Made by a program: the position numbers and the translations under genes | Part shown: positions 51,702-62,181 of the stretch, piece after piece | How the letters are laid out: the number at the start of each line of letters is the position of its first letter | How positions within the stretch are numbered: position 1 is the stretch's first letter | From: Geminicoccus roseus DSM 18922 | GTDB lineage: Bacteria; Pseudomonadota; Alphaproteobacteria; Geminicoccales; Geminicoccaceae | DNA length: 64,000 bases | Assembly: GCF_000427665.1 (NCBI RefSeq) | Contig: NZ_KE386572.1 | Coordinates: 3,310,196-3,374,195, forward strand | Direction of reading: 5' to 3' | The notes under the pieces: generated by a model | Told to the model about the DNA's origin: nothing | The model's input: the letters and a program-made list of their open reading frames with translations, nothing else | Database searches by the model: none

Positions 51702-53071
51702 GCGCCGTCGCCACCTTCCTCGAGGCCATCAGCGGCCTGGACGTCGAGACCCAGCCGCAGAAGGTCCGCCGCCGCTCCCGCGACTTCTACTGGTACTCGC
51801 CGGTCCTCAAGCGCGAGCTCGATCACTGCCAGGCGGACGCCGTGGTCAGCGCCAGCGACGAGGCGGAGGTCGTGCGGGTCCTGCGCGAGGCCTTCCGCCA
51901 TGACGTCCCGGTCACCGTGCGCGGTGCCGGCACCGGCAATTATGGCCAGGCGATGCCGCTGAAGGGCGGGATCGTGCTGGACCTGTCCCGGCTGAACCAG
52001 GTGATCGGGATCGAGCAGGGCAGCGCGCGCGTCCAGGCTGGCGCCCGGATGATGGACATCGACCTCGCCGCCCACCCGAGCGGCCAGGAACTGCGCTTTC
52101 ATCCGAGCACCCACCGCACTGCCACGATCGGCGGCTATGTCGCCGGCGGCAGCTCCGGCATCGGCTCGATCACCCATGGTCTCCTGCGCGACCGCGGCAA
52201 CATCATCGCCGCCCGCATCGTCACCATGGAAGCAGAGCCGCGCATCCTCACCCTGCACGGCGACGACATCCAGAAGGTCAACCACGCCTACGGCACCAAC
52301 GCCGTCATCACCGAGCTGACCGTGCCGCTGGCGCCGGCCTACCCCTGGGTCGAACTGGTCGCCGAGTTCGACGACTTCATGCCGGCGGTGCGCTTCGCCG
52401 ACGCGTTTTCCGGCGAGCCGGGCATCCTGAAGAAGCTGGTCACCCCGATCGCGGCGCCGGTTCCCGCCCAGTACCTGTTCCGCGACCAGGTCGGGCCGGA
52501 CAAGTCGGTGATGCTGCTGATGGTGGCGCCGTTCGCCATGGATGCCACGCGCGACATGCTGGCCGAGCATGGCGGCCGGATCGTGAAGCAGCAGGCCTAT
52601 GCCCTGGACGAGCGCAGTGTCCCGCTGTTCGAGTATTCCTGGAACCACACGACCCTGCACGCCCTGAAGTACCAGCGCGACATCACCTATCTGCAGGTAT
52701 TGTTCCCGCCGCCCAACCACGTGGCCCTGGTCGAGCAGATGTGCGCCCGCTACGGCGACGAGGTGCCGATGCACCTGGAGTTCGTCCGCTTCGGCAACCA
52801 GATCGCCTGCTTCGGCCTGCCGCTGGTGCGCTTCACCACCGAGGAGCGCCTGAACGAGATCATCGCCGACTACAACGCGTCCGGCTGCCCGATCTTCAAT
52901 CCGCACGCCTACACGCTGGAGGAAGGCGGCATGAAGCGGGTCGATCCGGTCCAACTCGCCTTCAAGCGGGAGACCGACCCGAAGGGCCTGCTCAATCCGG
53001 GCAAGATGATCGGCTGGGACAATCCGGCCTATGACGAGAGCGTCAACGACCGGGCGCTCTACGAGCGCTAG
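51698..53071 (+). CDS. FAD-binding oxidase (PCMH/FAD_binding_4 type)
   Basis: 457-residue flavoprotein with a PCMH/vanillyl-alcohol-oxidase-like FAD domain: VTVRGAGTGNYGQAMPLKGGIVLDLSRL (about residues 72-100) and the TIGGYVAGGSSGIGSITHG glycine loop near 142. The C-terminal half has HLEFVRFGN and the LNPGKMIGWDNPAY ending. The TTG at 51698 overlaps the amidohydrolase TGA. As the last gene of the importer-amidohydrolase operon it likely oxidises the product, or the ring itself, before or after opening. Confidence 0.88.
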   Translation: MSAVATFLEAISGLDVETQPQKVRRRSRDFYWYSPVLKRELDHCQADAVVSASDEAEVVRVLREAFRHDVPVTVRGAGTGNYGQAMPLKGGIVLDLSRLNQVIGIEQGSARVQAGARMMDIDLAAHPSGQELRFHPSTHRTATIGGYVAGGSSGIGSITHGLLRDRGNIIAARIVTMEAEPRILTLHGDDIQKVNHAYGTNAVITELTVPLAPAYPWVELVAEFDDFMPAVRFADAFSGEPGILKKLVTPIAAPVPAQYLFRDQVGPDKSVMLLMVAPFAMDATRDMLAEHGGRIVKQQAYALDERSVPLFEYSWNHTTLHALKYQRDITYLQVLFPPPNHVALVEQMCARYGDEVPMHLEFVRFGNQIACFGLPLVRFTTEERLNEIIADYNASGCPIFNPHAYTLEEGGMKRVDPVQLAFKRETDPKGLLNPGKMIGWDNPAYDESVNDRALYER

Positions 53072-53308
53072 GCGGCGCTCCTGAGCCATTGGTTGCTACC
53101 GGAGCGCCAAACCCCTGCCAGTCAGCGGAAATCAGCCTGGCTGGTCTCGTGCCGAAGCACCAGGTGCAAGTGCTGGCGCCGGCCGCCTCAAGCGGGTCCG
53201 GCGCATCGCCCCTTGCGACGAGAAACGTGCTGCCGGCCATGTCGCACCTCGCCGTCGCCCCGCTCTGGCTCAAGGTCGGAGCATTCGGCTTGGCGGCATC
53301 GTGTTGGC

Positions 53309-54916
53309 TTAGTCGACAAGCTCGATCTCGCTGATTCGCCAGCTCTTGTCGAAGAACGGCTCGAGCGGACTGTAGAGACGCAGGCCCACGAACCAGCCAT
53401 TTTCCGGCATCGTCTGGATCCAGTTGCCCCGGTCGACGCCGTCCGGCTGTGTCGGCGAGAAGTAGATGGTGGTGGAGCCGTCGGCATCGGCTTGCGCCGC
53501 CGGCGAAGGATAGCTTTGGCTGCCCGCCCGCGGGTAGCGCTGCGGCGTGTCGAGCATCGAGCGGGTCATGTTGTCGTAGACCGTCAGCGACCAGAAGTTC
53601 GCCTCGGGGATGCCCTTCGGCAGCGTGACCTTGTAGGTCTTCGACCCGTCGAAGAAGTTCTTGTCGGCGTCTTTCGCGGTGAGGAGATATTGCGAGCCGA
53701 CTCCCGTCAGCCGCATCGCCATCGCCGGGGTGATTCCGGTGACGCCATAAAAGAAGCTCGTGCGCGCGTCCATCTGCCGGTAGCCCGTCGGCGGGAATGG
53801 CTTCACCCCTTCCGGCGTGATCTCGGGAATTGGGGTTTCGAACTCGTAGCCGCTCTCGAAGAGCATGTTGAACCAGGACGAGTCGGGGTAATAGAACCAG
53901 TCCGGGTCCCGCGGGTTCATGAAAAGGTTGCGCGACGCGGCATTCGCCACCGCCACGGCATCGGTCATGATCCCTTTCATGCGCTGGTCGGGCGCGAACG
54001 GCTTGCCTTTCACGATGCCGAGGGCCGCGATCGGACCCATCAACTCGACGTCGAACGCGGTCGCAGCCTCGCTCTGGACGACCTCGTTCAGAAGCTCGAA
54101 ATACTCCCAGTCGTTCGGCGGGATGGTGTTCATCACCTTCCCGCTTCCCTCATGGAAGACGGTTGCCGGGGGCTCCGAGATCTTGCCGAGGCGGGCGGTT
54201 CCGGCGAGGAAGGCTGCGATCGGGGTGCCGACGCCTCCCGGAACGTAGGGATAAACCTTCGTGGACGCCTTGATCACATCGACAGAAGGCTTCGGGTCGC
54301 TTCCATCCTTCAGGAAGGAGCGGCCGAACCACAGGATGCCGTTCGTCTTGGCGTGGGCGATAAAATAGCCGCCCTGGGGCAACTCGCCGTCGTAGCCGGG
54401 CGGAACGATCAGGTATTTCCCTCCGAGGCCACGGTCGGGGCCCGGGCTGCCCATGTCGGTCACCCAGTGGAACCAGGCGTCCTGCACGATGCCGAGGAAC
54501 TCGGGCGGCGATTCGATCACCACCGGGCCGTCGTTGAGGTCGAGCCAGCCCATCACATAGATCGTGTCCGCATTCGGCGTCAGGAACAGCGACTTGGCGT
54601 CCATCAGCTCGGAGAAGACCATGACCTCGTTCTTCTTGACGCCTGCGTCCTCCATTCCGCGGCGAAGCGCCCGGATGCTGACGCCGCGCATCGTGTCCAT
54701 GAAGGTGCGGTAGGCGTAGGTGAAGTCGAGCTGATCGTAGAGCGCGCTGCTGGTCGCTTCAGTCGGCACGCCGTTCTTGAAGTCGAACGTGCCGTGCGAC
54801 GTCTCAACAACATCAGGCGTGACGATCGAGGGTGGGATTGCTGTGTCAGCCCGTGCCTGTAGTGGTGACAGCAGTACACAGGCTGCAGCGACGGTAAACG
54901 GCAATCGATTGAGCAT
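53309..54916 (-). CDS. Exported DUF1254/DUF1214 protein
   Basis: 535-residue periplasmic protein with a Sec signal peptide (FTVAAACVLLSPLQARA, cleavage near residue 23). The DUF1254 domain follows (YAYRTFMDTMRGVSIRALRRGM; SLFLTPNADTIYVMGWLDL) and then a DUF1214 C-terminus (FWSLTVYDNMTRSMLDTPQRYP; GNWIQTMPENGWFVGLRLYSP). GGAGGGGAG precedes the ATG. Function is unknown. Its codon and base use look less GC-rich than neighbours, and a gene-poor AT-richer stretch lies upstream, so recent acquisition is possible. Confidence 0.88.
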   Translation of the reverse strand: MLNRLPFTVAAACVLLSPLQARADTAIPPSIVTPDVVETSHGTFDFKNGVPTEATSSALYDQLDFTYAYRTFMDTMRGVSIRALRRGMEDAGVKKNEVMVFSELMDAKSLFLTPNADTIYVMGWLDLNDGPVVIESPPEFLGIVQDAWFHWVTDMGSPGPDRGLGGKYLIVPPGYDGELPQGGYFIAHAKTNGILWFGRSFLKDGSDPKPSVDVIKASTKVYPYVPGGVGTPIAAFLAGTARLGKISEPPATVFHEGSGKVMNTIPPNDWEYFELLNEVVQSEAATAFDVELMGPIAALGIVKGKPFAPDQRMKGIMTDAVAVANAASRNLFMNPRDPDWFYYPDSSWFNMLFESGYEFETPIPEITPEGVKPFPPTGYRQMDARTSFFYGVTGITPAMAMRLTGVGSQYLLTAKDADKNFFDGSKTYKVTLPKGIPEANFWSLTVYDNMTRSMLDTPQRYPRAGSQSYPSPAAQADADGSTTIYFSPTQPDGVDRGNWIQTMPENGWFVGLRLYSPLEPFFDKSWRISEIELVD

Positions 54917-55454
54917 GGCGCTCCCCTCCAATATTCGTTGAAAAGGCAATGGCCGACCTTGCGCGGAGTGACTCGCAACTGTCACATAGCACAAGATCTC
55001 TTCCGGCTCTTCTTCTATTCAAGTTCTAAATGCCGGCCCATCAGTAGGTATCCACAAGAGAGCTTATGCGCAGTTCCAAATGTGTGAAAGCTGGTATTGT
55101 CAGGGTGCGTCTTTCTTGCGCCTCTCGGCGTCATGCGAGGGGCGGCGGCCAGCGGTTGTGGGGGCTTGCACTGCGCCCTGTGCCGGCAAAGGCGGGCAAG
55201 CGGACTTGGAGCCTTGCCAGGTTTCCTCGCCGCCTCTTCAATTGCTGCGAGCGGTCGCCCGTGCACATCGCAATATAGGCAAGTCCTTCCACGTTCTCCT
55301 GGACCGGCAACGAAATGCCGTGTGGCCCTTCATCGTCGAGAACCCGCCGCGCGAGCGCCATCTGCCCCGTGCTGCTGCCCTTTTTTAGGCCAGCGCCGTT
55401 CCGGTGCGTCTGGACCGCCTTGCCGTCTTGATCCTCTGCTTCAGCCAGGCCCGC
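54917..55454. other. Long gene-poor region, no confident gene
   Basis: 538 nt between the DUF1254 gene and the methyltransferase. Short frames occur on both strands. The best is a minus-strand 76-codon frame (55131-55361) opening MALARRVLDDEGPHGIS, which I cannot recognise and which lacks a good ribosome-binding site. It may be a decayed gene remnant. No promoter or structure is convincing. Confidence 0.4.
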
Positions 55455-56252
55455 TCAGTTCCGCACCAGCCACATCGAGGTTTCCGGAACGCCCGGCCGC
55501 AGCGCCAGTTCGGCCAGCGGGCCGGCCGCCACCCGGGCGGCATGGCGGGTCGCCAGCCAGTGGCTGGACCAGAGCAGCGACCAGCCGCCGGTGTGCAGAA
55601 GCGGAGCGATCACGCTCTGCTCCGCATAGCCGCGCCACGACCAGGCCTTGGGATAGGCATCGGGCAGGAAGATGTCGTGCACGTGCAGGAGAACCCCGGC
55701 CGGAAGCCTGGGCAGGAGGTCGTTGACGATCCGGTCCACGTCGCAGCCCGGCACCAGCAGGTGGCTGGAATCGACGAACAGGATGTCGCCCGGCCCCAAA
55801 AGGCCCGCGAGCGCCTCCGTGTCGACCTCCTCGAAGCGGCGTGGCTCGTGTCGGAGCGGGAGGGCGGTGATGTCGGCGCGGGGCTGGGGATCGATACAGT
55901 GGAGATCGGTGGAGCCGCCGCTGTCGGCGATCGCCTGGGCGAGGAACCGGGTGGAGTGGCCGCTGCCGATCTCGATGATCCGCTTGGGCCTGCGGCGACG
56001 CACCAGGCCATAGGCGCCGACGGCGTCCAGACGTGGGAACCATTCCTGGTCGAAGCGGGGGCGGGGCGGCGGGCCGTCCATCGCTCGGAATGCCGATGCG
56101 TATTGTTCCGCCTGGGCGAGTTCGGCCAGCATCGCCGGCTCCGCCGCCCGGAACAATGGCTCCAGGGCGGGGTAGGGGCAGGGGCGGACTTCATCAGCGT
56201 AGCGATAGGGAATGAAGAAGCCCGAACCGTGCGGATCGCGCGGCCGGCTCAC
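55455..56252 (-). CDS. Class I SAM-dependent methyltransferase
   Basis: 265-residue methyltransferase-like protein. The SAM motif is RIIEIGSGHSTRFLAQAI (about residues 100-117), with LHCIDPQPR as motif II and GDILFVDSSHLLVPGCDVDRIVNDLLPRL, typical of the TylF/cephalosporin-hydroxylase-like clan. The GTG at 56252 overlaps the upstream MBL gene stop as GTGA, so the two are coupled. The acceptor substrate is not clear. Confidence 0.8.
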   Translation of the reverse strand: MSRPRDPHGSGFFIPYRYADEVRPCPYPALEPLFRAAEPAMLAELAQAEQYASAFRAMDGPPPRPRFDQEWFPRLDAVGAYGLVRRRRPKRIIEIGSGHSTRFLAQAIADSGGSTDLHCIDPQPRADITALPLRHEPRRFEEVDTEALAGLLGPGDILFVDSSHLLVPGCDVDRIVNDLLPRLPAGVLLHVHDIFLPDAYPKAWSWRGYAEQSVIAPLLHTGGWSLLWSSHWLATRHAARVAAGPLAELALRPGVPETSMWLVRN

Positions 56253-57088
56253 AGCTCGACGACCATGCCTTCGCGCGCGACCATCGAGCCCGGCATGGCG
56301 GCTTCCAGCGCCTTGGCGACGCCATCCAGGAAGGCGTCGTCGTGGTCGGGCTCGTGGTGGAACGTCACCAGGCGCTTGACGCCGGCGGCCTTGCACAAGC
56401 GCACGCCCTCCTGCCAGGTCGAGTGGCCCCAGCCGCGATAGTTCACATATTCTTCGTCGGTGAAGGTCGAATCATAGATGACCAGATCGGCACCATCGAT
56501 GAGGCGCAGCACATCCTCGTCCAGCCGGCCCTCGGCATGCTCCAGATCGGTGACATAGCAGGCCGACCGGCCATCATACTCCACCCGGTAGCCGGTGGCT
56601 CCGCCGGGATGGGGGAGGAAATGGGTGCGGATCTGGACCCCGGGAACCGGATCCAGCGTGTCGCCCGCCTGGAAGTCCTCGAAGCCGATCGTGGCGTGCA
56701 TGATGTCGAAGGGCACCGGGAAGAACGGCCGCTGCATCAGGCTGCCGACCACCTCGTGCAGCCGGCGTCCCTGACGGAGCAGGTGGCCGTTCCAGAGCTT
56801 CAGCCGGTTGCCGCTCTGGTAGGCCGGCTTGAAGAACGCAAAGCCGTTGATATGGTCGACATGGGTATGGCTGAGAAAGATATGGGCGCCGCAGGTCTGG
56901 CAGTCCTGGATCATTTGCCGGCCCAGGGCGCGCAGGCCGGTGCCGGCATCGAAGATCAGTTGCTGGCCGCCGCAGTTCATCTCGACGCACGGGGTATTGC
57001 CGCCGTACCGGAGCGTCGACGGTCCTGGGACCGGAACGGTACCGCGTACGCCCCAGAATCGAACCAAAAATCTCGACGGCTGGCCCAT
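56249..57088 (-). CDS. MBL-fold metallo-hydrolase
   Basis: 279-residue metallo-beta-lactamase-fold enzyme. The zinc motif is LSHTHVDHINGF (H-x-H-x-D-H, about residue 74), with TDLEHAEG and HHEPDHDD supplying later ligands. The FWGVRGTVPVPGPSTLRYGGNTPC opening is typical of phosphodiesterase-like family members, seen in cyclic-nucleotide and RNA phosphodiesterases. It is coupled to the methyltransferase by a GTGA overlap. Confidence 0.88.
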   Translation of the reverse strand: MGQPSRFLVRFWGVRGTVPVPGPSTLRYGGNTPCVEMNCGGQQLIFDAGTGLRALGRQMIQDCQTCGAHIFLSHTHVDHINGFAFFKPAYQSGNRLKLWNGHLLRQGRRLHEVVGSLMQRPFFPVPFDIMHATIGFEDFQAGDTLDPVPGVQIRTHFLPHPGGATGYRVEYDGRSACYVTDLEHAEGRLDEDVLRLIDGADLVIYDSTFTDEEYVNYRGWGHSTWQEGVRLCKAAGVKRLVTFHHEPDHDDAFLDGVAKALEAAMPGSMVAREGMVVEL

Positions 57089-57139
57089 GTTCCTCGCCGT
57101 TGTACTGGCGACACTCCTAGACGGCGCGGATGACGCTGA

Positions 57140-57700
57140 TCAAGGGGCCGCGCCAACCATGATGTGGTCACGGTCGCGGCTTGTCACGCGATATAGATGA
57201 TAACGTCCCACCTCGACGCCTTCCGGTACCGGCAATGTTTCGAGGCGCTCACTCGGGAGCGCCTGATCGCTCACCACGACGCATCCGTCCGGCAGGAACT
57301 TCTCCAGATGACTGGCGACCAGCCGCGCCAGCCGGGCATTGCGCTGCTCGTCGCCGGTACCGATGTCGGCATGAACCAGGACAAGGTCGCCGGGCAGTCG
57401 GCGATCCGCCTGCGGCAGGATCTCCTCGAACGTTCCGACCACCAGGTCGGCACCGGCCGGCATGCAGGCCGGGTGCGGCTTGGGATCACGCTCGATGACC
57501 ACGATCCGGCGCCCCGGCAGCCTCGTTCGCAGATGGTCGAAGCTGCGGCCATTGCCCAGGCCCATCTCGAGCACGGATCCGGGGCGGTCGCCCAGCAGCA
57601 CGATTGCCGCCTCGAGGCAGGCGCGCTGGGCGGTCAGCCGACGGATGAAACTGTCCAGCCTGGTCAGGGTAGGGCTCCGTTGCGATGGGTGCCGGGGCAT
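57140..57700 (-). CDS. Class I SAM methyltransferase (Methyltransf_17 type)
   Basis: 186-residue methyltransferase. The family opening LTRLDSFIRRLTAQRACLEAA is followed by SVLEMGLGNGRSFDHLR (SAM motif I, about residues 41-57) and VVIERDPKPHPAC (motif II). I use ATG 57700, though no Shine-Dalgarno is clear; ATG 57805 would add 35 low-complexity residues. It diverges from the aminotransferase gene. Substrate unknown. Confidence 0.75.
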   Translation of the reverse strand: MPRHPSQRSPTLTRLDSFIRRLTAQRACLEAAIVLLGDRPGSVLEMGLGNGRSFDHLRTRLPGRRIVVIERDPKPHPACMPAGADLVVGTFEEILPQADRRLPGDLVLVHADIGTGDEQRNARLARLVASHLEKFLPDGCVVVSDQALPSERLETLPVPEGVEVGRYHLYRVTSRDRDHIMVGAAP

Positions 57701-57795
57701 GATCGGGCCGGCGACGGGACGCTGTCCAGCCTGCCGAACGGACGATGAGGCCGGGGCCGGATGCGATTGAACCGCAAATTGTTTCGTTGCGCTGC

Positions 57796-57815
57796 GTCGA
57801 GACATGCATCTCGAC
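57796..57815. promoter_or_regulatory. Inverted repeat in the divergent methyltransferase-aminotransferase region
   Basis: GTCGAGA (57796-57802) and TCTCGAC (57809-57815) form perfect 7-nt arms with a 6-nt centre, between the methyltransferase (start 57700) and aminotransferase (start about 57876) genes. It could be an operator. Confidence 0.35.
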
Positions 57816-57863
57816 CTGAAACAAACGAATCGATACCCTGCTGTTCCTGATCAAATTGGCAGA

Positions 57864-57877
57864 ATGTATCGATACAT
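57864..57877. promoter_or_regulatory. Perfect 14-nt palindrome over the aminotransferase start
   Basis: ATGTATCGATACAT is fully self-complementary. It covers one possible ATG (57864) and half of another (57876). A related ATCGATAC occurs at 57829. Overlap with the translation start suggests a repressor or RNA-level control. Confidence 0.4.
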
Positions 57878-59144
57878 GTCCGAGATCGCCGTGCCTCCGT
57901 CCCCTGCGGCGGACATCCCATGGGAGCAGCAGTTCGCCACCCGGGCCAGCGGGATGGTCGCCTCGGAGATCCGGGAGCTCCTGAAGATCCTGGCAAGGCC
58001 GGACATTGTCTCCTTCGCCGGCGGCATCCCCGACCCGGCGCTCTTTCCAAGCGAGGCGTTCGCCGAAGCCTACCGATCGGTCTTCGCCGATCCGTCGCGC
58101 ACCGCCGCCGCCCTGCAATACTCGATCAGCGAGGGGCATCGGCCCCTGCGCGACTGGATCGTGGCGCACATGGCAGGGCAGGGCGTCGCTTGCTCGGCCG
58201 ACCATGTCCTGATCACCTCCGGCTCGCAGCAGGCGCTCGATTTCCTCGGCAAGCTGATGCTGTCGCCGGGCGACACGGTGCTGGCGACCACGCCCACCTA
58301 TCTTGGCGCCCTGCAGGCGTTCTCCGCCTACGAGCCGCACTACCAGCGCCTGCATCCGGAGGGGGGCAACCAGACGCCGGATCACTACCTCGCCCAGGCG
58401 GCCCGCCACGGCGGACGGCCAAAGCTCCTCTATGTCGTCCCGGACTTCGCCAACCCGACCGGGGAGACCCTGAGCGAGGCCGCGCGCCTTCGCCTCCTGG
58501 ACCTGGCGGAAGAGACCGGCGCCCTGGTCGTGGAGGACGCCGCCTACCGGCAGCTCCGCTACGAGGGCCTGCCGGTCCCATCGGTCCTGGCCTTGGATTG
58601 CGGGCGGCGGGGCGGGATCGAGCGGGCGCGCAGCGTCTATTGCGGGACCTTCTCCAAGACGCTGGCCCCAGGCCTGCGGATGGGCTGGATCGCCGGGCCA
58701 CGGCCGCTGATCGAGAAGCTCGTGCTGATCAAGCAGGCCGCCGACCTGCACAGCGGCACGCTGGACCAGGTGGTGCTGGGGGACGTGGCGCAGCAATGCC
58801 TGGAAGACCGGCTGCCGCTCCTCTGCGGGACCTATCGGCGCCGCCGGGGCGCCATGCTGGCGGCGCTGGAGGCGTCGGCCCCGGCGGGCACGACCTGGAC
58901 CCGGCCGCAGGGCGGCCTGTTCGTCTGGGTGACGCTGCCCGAACAGGTCGATACCCGGGCGCTGCTGCCCCGCGCGGTCGAGGAAGCCAGGGTCGCCTAT
59001 GTGCCGGGGGGAGCCTTCTTCTTCGACGGCCGTGGCGGCAACACGCTGCGGCTGAGCTTCTCGCTGGCGGACGAGGCGACCATCGACCGTGGCATCCGCA
59101 GCCTGATGGCGCTGGTGGGGGAGTTCGTGCGCGGGCATGGCTGA
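57876..59144 (+). CDS. PLP-dependent aminotransferase (fold I, class I/II)
   Basis: 422-residue aminotransferase. The opening ATRASGMVASEIRELLKILARPDIVSFAGGIPDPALFP is the family 2-aminoadipate/valine-type signature. The PLP Lys is in GTFSKTLAPGLRMGW near residue 250, with PDFANPTG (Asn-Pro-x-Gly) and EDAAYRQLRYEG before it and FVWVTLP after. Relatives transfer amino groups from branched or aromatic amino acids or 2-aminoadipate. The start is uncertain: ATG 57864 or 57804 extend it, and none has a clear ribosome-binding site. Confidence 0.88.
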   Translation: MSEIAVPPSPAADIPWEQQFATRASGMVASEIRELLKILARPDIVSFAGGIPDPALFPSEAFAEAYRSVFADPSRTAAALQYSISEGHRPLRDWIVAHMAGQGVACSADHVLITSGSQQALDFLGKLMLSPGDTVLATTPTYLGALQAFSAYEPHYQRLHPEGGNQTPDHYLAQAARHGGRPKLLYVVPDFANPTGETLSEAARLRLLDLAEETGALVVEDAAYRQLRYEGLPVPSVLALDCGRRGGIERARSVYCGTFSKTLAPGLRMGWIAGPRPLIEKLVLIKQAADLHSGTLDQVVLGDVAQQCLEDRLPLLCGTYRRRRGAMLAALEASAPAGTTWTRPQGGLFVWVTLPEQVDTRALLPRAVEEARVAYVPGGAFFFDGRGGNTLRLSFSLADEATIDRGIRSLMALVGEFVRGHG

Positions 59145-59236
59145 GATCCGCTCATCCCGCCCGCAAGGCAGGTCACTGGTGGGTCGCCGCCGCCAGGGCT
59201 AGGGGTGAACGGGTCGCAAGACAGGAGGCAGGCTGG

Positions 59237-59737
59237 ATGCACGCACATCTTCAGCGGATGGGACGCTACAATCGCTGGGCCAACCAGCGGCTCTACGATG
59301 CCTGCGCGGCCCTGCCCGCCGGCGAGTTCGAGAAGGACCGCCCGGCCTTCTTCCGCTCGATCTCGGGCACGCTGAACCATCTCCTGGTGACCGACCGGAT
59401 CTGGCTCGACCGGATCCTCGGCCGTCCTTTTGGCGGCGGCAAGGTCGACGACCGGCCATTCCCAAGGCTGGACGATCTGCTGCCCGAGCGGGAAAAGCTG
59501 GACCGGGAGATCATCGACGCGGTCGCCGCCATGGACGACAGCACGCTCGCCGGCATCACCACCTACCGGATGATGACGAGCCCGACGCCCCGCCAGGTGC
59601 CGACCGCGCTGTGCTGGCTGCACATGTTCAACCATCAGACCCACCATCGCGGCCAGGTCCACGACCAGATGAGCCAGACCGCCACGCCGCCTCCCTCGAT
59701 GGACCTGATCTATTTCGTGTACGAGGAGATGGCGTGA
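59237..59737 (+). CDS. DinB-family protein
   Basis: 166-residue four-helix-bundle protein of the DinB/DUF664 family, with the metal-binding His set seen in LNHLLVTDRIWLDRI and NHQTHHRGQVHDQM. Family members bind a divalent metal and include thiol-dependent transferases. AGGAGG precedes the ATG by 8 nt. The stop overlaps the trypsin-fold gene start as GTGA. The function is unknown. Confidence 0.88.
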   Translation: MHAHLQRMGRYNRWANQRLYDACAALPAGEFEKDRPAFFRSISGTLNHLLVTDRIWLDRILGRPFGGGKVDDRPFPRLDDLLPEREKLDREIIDAVAAMDDSTLAGITTYRMMTSPTPRQVPTALCWLHMFNHQTHHRGQVHDQMSQTATPPPSMDLIYFVYEEMA

Positions 59738-60474
59738 CCGCGAGGAGCCGGGCCGCGCTTGCAGCGCTGGGGCTCGTTCTCGCCGGCTCGGGGGCGGGCG
59801 CCGCGGAACGGCCCTCGGTGGACGGCTGGCCCGGCCATGCGGTGGGCAAGGTCAACATTCGCGGCGGCGGCTTCTGCACCGCCACCCTGATCGCCCCGGA
59901 CCAGGCGCTCACCGCCGCCCATTGCCTGCGCGACCGTCAGGGGGCCTGGTACCCGGTCAACCGCATGGTGATGGAACTCGCCCCGCACCGCGCCGGGCGC
60001 AAGGGCCATGCCCTGGTCCAGCAGGTGATCCCGGCGCCGGGCCTTGCCTGGACAGCGGAGGGGCAGCCGGCCCCGCCGGCCCGTGACTGGGCGATTCTCG
60101 ACCTGGAGGAAGGCAGCGCCCGTCCGGCCGGGATCCACCCGGTCCGCATCGCGTCCGGCTCGGAGCGCGCCGGGCTGATGCCTGGAAGCCGCGTCGTCCT
60201 GGTAGCCTACACGCCGCAACGCCCGTTCATCGCGACCCTGGCGGAAGGCTGCCAGATCAGGGAGATACGCGGCGAGCCTGAGATCCTGCTGCATGACTGC
60301 GCGTCGAGCGCCGCCATCGCCGGCGCGCCGGTCCTGATCGACACGGCCGATGGACCGGCGATGGTCGGGATCCAGGTGGGGACCGGCGCGCTGGACGGGG
60401 AGCCGGTCGGGGTGGCGGCTCTTTTGGAACGCACGATCGAACCCGACGCGCTCGCCGGCGGCGCCGTCCCCTAG
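59734..60474 (+). CDS. Exported trypsin-fold protein lacking the catalytic serine
   Basis: 246-residue protein with a signal peptide (AALAALGLVLAGSGAGA, cleavage near residue 24) and a chymotrypsin-like fold. The catalytic His is present in LTAAHCLRD and the Asp in RDWAILDL. At the Ser position, where homologues read G-x-S-G-(S/G)-P, this protein reads AIAGAPVL, so the nucleophile is replaced by Ala. It would thus be a pseudo-protease, perhaps a binding protein. The disulfide pattern (FCTATL, TAAHC) is otherwise normal. It overlaps the DinB gene by 4 nt. Confidence 0.82.
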   Translation: MTARSRAALAALGLVLAGSGAGAAERPSVDGWPGHAVGKVNIRGGGFCTATLIAPDQALTAAHCLRDRQGAWYPVNRMVMELAPHRAGRKGHALVQQVIPAPGLAWTAEGQPAPPARDWAILDLEEGSARPAGIHPVRIASGSERAGLMPGSRVVLVAYTPQRPFIATLAEGCQIREIRGEPEILLHDCASSAAIAGAPVLIDTADGPAMVGIQVGTGALDGEPVGVAALLERTIEPDALAGGAVP

Positions 60475-60498
60475 TCGGGCGGCGCCGCCGGGCGCGGG

Positions 60499-62181
<1,683 letters not shown>

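Noticed and set aside
53074-53108. GGCGCTCC...GGAGCGCC inverted repeat after the FAD oxidase gene as a terminator
   Set aside because: The loop is 19 nt and no T-run follows, so termination is not supported.
55131-55361. Minus-strand 76-codon frame resembling a small protein
   Set aside because: No recognisable family, no ribosome-binding site and an unnatural Pro/Arg-rich end. Mentioned only inside the gene-poor region.
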